From Prevotellaceae bacterium UBA7017 (GTDB lineage Bacteria > Bacteroidota > Bacteroidia > Bacteroidales > Bacteroidaceae), in NCBI GenBank assembly GCA_002449535.1, contig DJWZ01000044.1, forward strand, positions 1 through 8,057: a stretch of DNA of 8,057 nucleotides. The letters are read 5' to 3'. Shown here in pieces: positions 5,966 to 8,057 of this stretch. The number at the start of each line of letters is the position of its first letter. Within the stretch, counting starts at the first letter, position 1. The position numbers were made by a program, and so were the translations under genes. The notes under the pieces are model-generated. The model did not search any database. It was given only the letters and a program-made list of their open reading frames with translations, and was not told the origin of the DNA.

Positions 5966-6994
5966 TTACCTCATTAAGAATGAGAAGCGTCCAATATTCT
6001 TCAGGGCAACGCCGGCACCAATAGCAACACTATGCAGCGGATCCTCTGCGATATGGAACGGAATACCTATCTTTGCCTCAAGACGACGGTCTATTCCACG
6101 CAGCAAAGCACCGCCACCGCTGAGCCATATTCCGTTATGAACTATATCAGCATACAACTCTGGAGGAGTAGTCTCCAATGCAGCAAGAACGGCATTCTCT
6201 ACCTTTGCCACTGTCTTATCGATACAATGTGCTATTTCCTGATAACAAACAGAAACCTCCATCGGCAAAGCCGTTATGCGGTTAGGACCATGAACGACAT
6301 AATCCTCCGGAGCCTCATCGCCAAGGTCTGTCAAAGCAGAGCCGACATGAATCTTTATACGTTCTGCCATACGTTCTGAGACCTTCACATTATGCTGGCG
6401 AGACATATACTCCTGGATATCAGATGTCAGTTCGTCACCTGCTACACGAATGGAGTTGTTGCTTACTATACCACCAAGTGATATAACGGCAATTTCAGTA
6501 GAACCACCGCCGATATCTACTATCATGTTTCCTTCCGGAGCCTCGACATCAATGCCGATACCTACGGCAGCCGCCATTGGTTCGTATATCAGATATACAT
6601 CACGTCCGTCAGCATGCTCTGCAGAATCACGAACAGCACGCAATTCCACTTCCGTAGAACCAGATGGTACACCTATCACCATACGGAGCGACGGAGAAAA
6701 GATATTCCTTCCGCTATGCACCATACGGATAAGACCGCGCATCATCATCTCACATGCAGAGAAATCGGCAATAACGCCATCACGCAGTGGGCGAACAGTT
6801 CTTATGCGATCATTCGTTTTCTCATACATGCTCTTGGCACGCTCGCCTACAGCAATCATCTGATTGGTATCACGATCTATTGCCACAACGGACGGTTGGT
6901 CAACAACAATCTTATCACCCTGCATGATGATAGTATTTGCTGTGCCAAGGTCCATAGCGACCTCCTGAACGAAGGAGAGAAATCCTAAATTCAT
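5966..6994 (-). CDS. mreB: Actin-like rod shape-determining protein MreB
   Basis: The 342-residue bacterial actin forms membrane-bound antiparallel filaments that orient elongation-specific peptidoglycan synthesis. The phosphate-1 motif DLGTANT is at 15-21, catalytic E138 lies in YEPMAA, phosphate-2 DIGGGST is at 160-166 and the adenosine motif SGGGALLRG is at 292-300. The hydrophobic N-terminus (GFLSF, 4-8) may help membrane attachment. The length is normal. The ATG is 9 bases after the purH stop with no promoter box in between, so mreB is probably transcribed from the purH promoter, an unusual tie between purine synthesis and cell shape at the level of expression. Confidence 0.97.
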   Translation of the reverse strand: MNLGFLSFVQEVAMDLGTANTIIMQGDKIVVDQPSVVAIDRDTNQMIAVGERAKSMYEKTNDRIRTVRPLRDGVIADFSACEMMMRGLIRMVHSGRNIFSPSLRMVIGVPSGSTEVELRAVRDSAEHADGRDVYLIYEPMAAAVGIGIDVEAPEGNMIVDIGGGSTEIAVISLGGIVSNNSIRVAGDELTSDIQEYMSRQHNVKVSERMAERIKIHVGSALTDLGDEAPEDYVVHGPNRITALPMEVSVCYQEIAHCIDKTVAKVENAVLAALETTPPELYADIVHNGIWLSGGGALLRGIDRRLEAKIGIPFHIAEDPLHSVAIGAGVALKNIGRFSFLMR

Positions 6995-7003
6995 AGATTT
7001 AAC

Positions 7004-7597
7004 TTACTTTTTTGTTGAAACGAACCAAGAATTGATTGCGGTATCATAATGGCTTGAAACTCCGAAAGCACGGGTAGCAAACATTCTACGCTCCTCAATA
7101 CTTGTCTGAGCGCCCTGCTTATTCAGGATATCAAGCAATACGCTATATTCAGCCTTTGATGGAACAATGACAACATCCTTAAAGTTCTTTGCACCGGCGC
7201 GAATCAACGAAATACCGCCAATATCAATCTTTTCAATAATATCGTCTTCTGACGCACCGCTTGCAACAGTCTGTTCAAAAGGATAAAGGTCAACGATAAC
7301 GAGGTCTATCTCAGGTATCTCATACTGAGCCATCTGCTGCTGGTCGCCTTCGTTATCCCTACGTCCCAATATGCCACCGAAAATCTTTGGATGAAGTGTC
7401 TTAACACGACCTCCAAGAATACTTGGATATGTCGTCACCTCTTCTACTGCCTGACATTCATAGCCAAGAGATTCTATAAACTTCTGAGTGCCGCCAGTTG
7501 ACAAGAACTTAACACCCTCAGCATCCAATTTCTTCAATAGTTCGTCGAGTCCATCTTTGTGGAACACACTAACCAACGCTGTCTTGATTCTTTTCAT
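7004..7597 (-). CDS. purH: Stand-alone IMP cyclohydrolase (PurH N-terminal domain)
   Basis: The 197-residue protein matches only the MGS-like IMP cyclohydrolase domain of PurH, which closes FAICAR to IMP in the last step of de novo purine synthesis. STGGT (33-37), GGRVKTLHPK (62-71), DLYPFE (103-108) and IDIGGISLIRAGAKNF (124-139) are present. K66, Y105, D125 and K137 correspond to active-site residues described in bifunctional PurH/ATIC. The protein stops after the HYDTAI segment, where the bifunctional enzyme (about 500 residues) would continue into the AICAR transformylase domain. No remnant of that domain follows; mreB begins 9 bases later. The intact motifs and clean end suggest a true single-domain enzyme, with the transformylase encoded elsewhere, rather than a broken gene. 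It is the first gene of the mre operon. Confidence 0.92.
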   Translation of the reverse strand: MKRIKTALVSVFHKDGLDELLKKLDAEGVKFLSTGGTQKFIESLGYECQAVEEVTTYPSILGGRVKTLHPKIFGGILGRRDNEGDQQQMAQYEIPEIDLVIVDLYPFEQTVASGASEDDIIEKIDIGGISLIRAGAKNFKDVVIVPSKAEYSVLLDILNKQGAQTSIEERRMFATRAFGVSSHYDTAINSWFVSTKK

Positions 7598-7616
7598 AAT
7601 AATTCACTTTTGCGTG

Positions 7617-7649
7617 CAAAGTTACAAAAAATTTATTATAAACGCCAAA
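7617..7649 (-). promoter_or_regulatory. Bacteroidetes-type promoter for the purH-mre operon
   Basis: On the minus strand TTTG (7649-7646) is followed after 21 bases by TAACTTTG (7624-7617), a full match to the Bacteroidetes primary sigma factor consensus in both boxes and spacing. The predicted leader to the ATG at 7597 is short, about 10-15 bases. No further promoter is visible in the gaps down to the methyltransferase gene, so this promoter probably drives all six genes. Confidence 0.78.
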
Positions 7650-7667
7650 TAAATAAACTTTTTTTTG

Positions 7668-7675
7668 TACTTTTG
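7668..7675 (+). promoter_or_regulatory. Probable promoter -7 element for the nucleotidyltransferase gene
   Basis: TACTTTTG matches TAnnTTTG and lies in TTTTTTGTACTTTTGC, the same core as the three other promoters in the window. No TTTG is found at the expected -33 distance, a stretch that overlaps the -33 box of the opposing purH promoter. The predicted leader is about 30 bases. Confidence 0.6.
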
Positions 7676-7709
7676 CGGAGAAATATACAAGTCAAAGGAA
7701 TTAGGATAG

Positions 7710-8057
7710 ATGAAAGTCAAAAATTACAGTGACGACGAATTAGCAGAAATTCTCGATAACGAGACCTTCCACCTCATCTCTGACGTGGCGGACAAAATGC
7801 AGTTGGAATGTTATCTCGTAGGGGGATATGTAAGGGATATTTTCCTTGACCAGCCTTCTGACGACATCGATTGTGTCGTAGTGGGAAGCGGCATCAAGAT
7901 TGCCACAGAACTCAAGAAACGACTGGGCAAGAGGGCTTATCTATCCGTATTCAAGAATTTCGGGACGGCACAGGTAAAAGTAATGTCTCCAGCAGGTCGT
8001 CCGCCTGTGGAGATAGAGTTTGTGGGAGCCAGGAGGGAGAGTTACCAGAGGGATTCC
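7710..8057 (+). CDS. cca: tRNA nucleotidyltransferase / poly(A) polymerase family protein (5' part)
   Basis: The reading frame is open for 116 codons from the ATG at 7710 to the window edge, so the C-terminus is missing. LVGGYVRD (36-43) is the nucleotide-binding motif of class II CCA-adding enzymes and poly(A) polymerases. D52-I-D54 in SDDIDCVV is the metal-binding DxD pair. FGTAQV (84-89) and the EFVGARRESY segment (103-112) are also typical of the head domain. The family adds CCA to tRNA 3' ends, or poly(A) tails to RNA. The expected neck/body and any HD domain lie beyond the window, so CCA-adding versus poly(A) activity cannot be settled here. It is divergent from purH, with its own promoter-like box. 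Confidence 0.88.
   Translation, partial: MKVKNYSDDELAEILDNETFHLISDVADKMQLECYLVGGYVRDIFLDQPSDDIDCVVVGSGIKIATELKKRLGKRAYLSVFKNFGTAQVKVMSPAGRPPVEIEFVGARRESYQRDS

Noticed and set aside
6450..6863. Long plus-strand open frame antisense to mreB
   Set aside because: It mirrors the strongly coding mreB sequence, has no recognisable domain and no start context; similar antisense frames over mrdA, mreC and the methyltransferase gene were dropped for the same reason.
7004..7597. purH as a truncated pseudogene
   Set aside because: All cyclohydrolase motifs are intact, the end falls at the domain border, and no transformylase remnant lies between it and mreB.
1..8057. A hidden defence system, mobile element or other novel multi-gene system
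   Set aside because: Every sizeable gene falls in a known housekeeping family and no transposase, integrase, terminal inverted repeats or phage-like genes are seen.

Overview
The window looks like chromosomal housekeeping DNA from a Bacteroidales bacterium, probably Prevotellaceae. Three things suggest this: the promoters are of the Bacteroidetes type (TTTG, then about 20 bases, then TAnnTTTG), the start codons lack Shine-Dalgarno sequences and sit behind A/T-rich leaders, and the order mreB-mreC-mreD-mrdA carries proteins typical of that group. The genus is an inference from gene content and style, not from a marker gene.

Left part (1-2033). A cytoplasmic FKBP-type prolyl isomerase (minus strand) is divergent from a CobB-like sirtuin (plus strand), and the sirtuin is followed by the type II dehydroquinase gene aroQ. 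The gaps here carry the window's most unusual structure: short 7-bp tandem repeats of two kinds. AGGTRAG units begin in the last sense codon of the sirtuin gene and supply its stop; similar degenerate units overlap the FKBP stop. NNTCAAT units lie just before the starts of both aroQ and the FKBP gene, in the same orientation relative to each gene and ending 7-8 bases from the ATG.

Middle and right (2030-7597, minus strand). A compact six-gene apparent operon reads, in transcription order, purH (stand-alone IMP cyclohydrolase domain), mreB, mreC, mreD, mrdA (PBP2) and a class I O-methyltransferase. Gaps are 9, 19 and 1 bases, then a 1-base TAATG overlap, then 2 bases. The Mre proteins and PBP2 form the core of the rod-shape (elongasome) machinery for side-wall peptidoglycan synthesis. 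The usual partner rodA is not present; the methyltransferase takes the place after mrdA. The operon ends by colliding with aroQ: the two stop codons overlap.

Right edge (7710-8057). Divergent from purH, a tRNA nucleotidyltransferase/poly(A) polymerase family gene starts and runs off the window. Each of the two divergent intergenic regions holds a pair of promoters with a shared core (TTTTTGTAnnTTTGC) arranged as an imperfect inverted repeat.

No phage, insertion sequence, CRISPR, RNA gene or defence system was seen. The genes are ordinary; the points worth a second look are the heptamer arrays, the zinc-cysteine-poor sirtuin, the split purH, the missing rodA and the TTG start of mreC.
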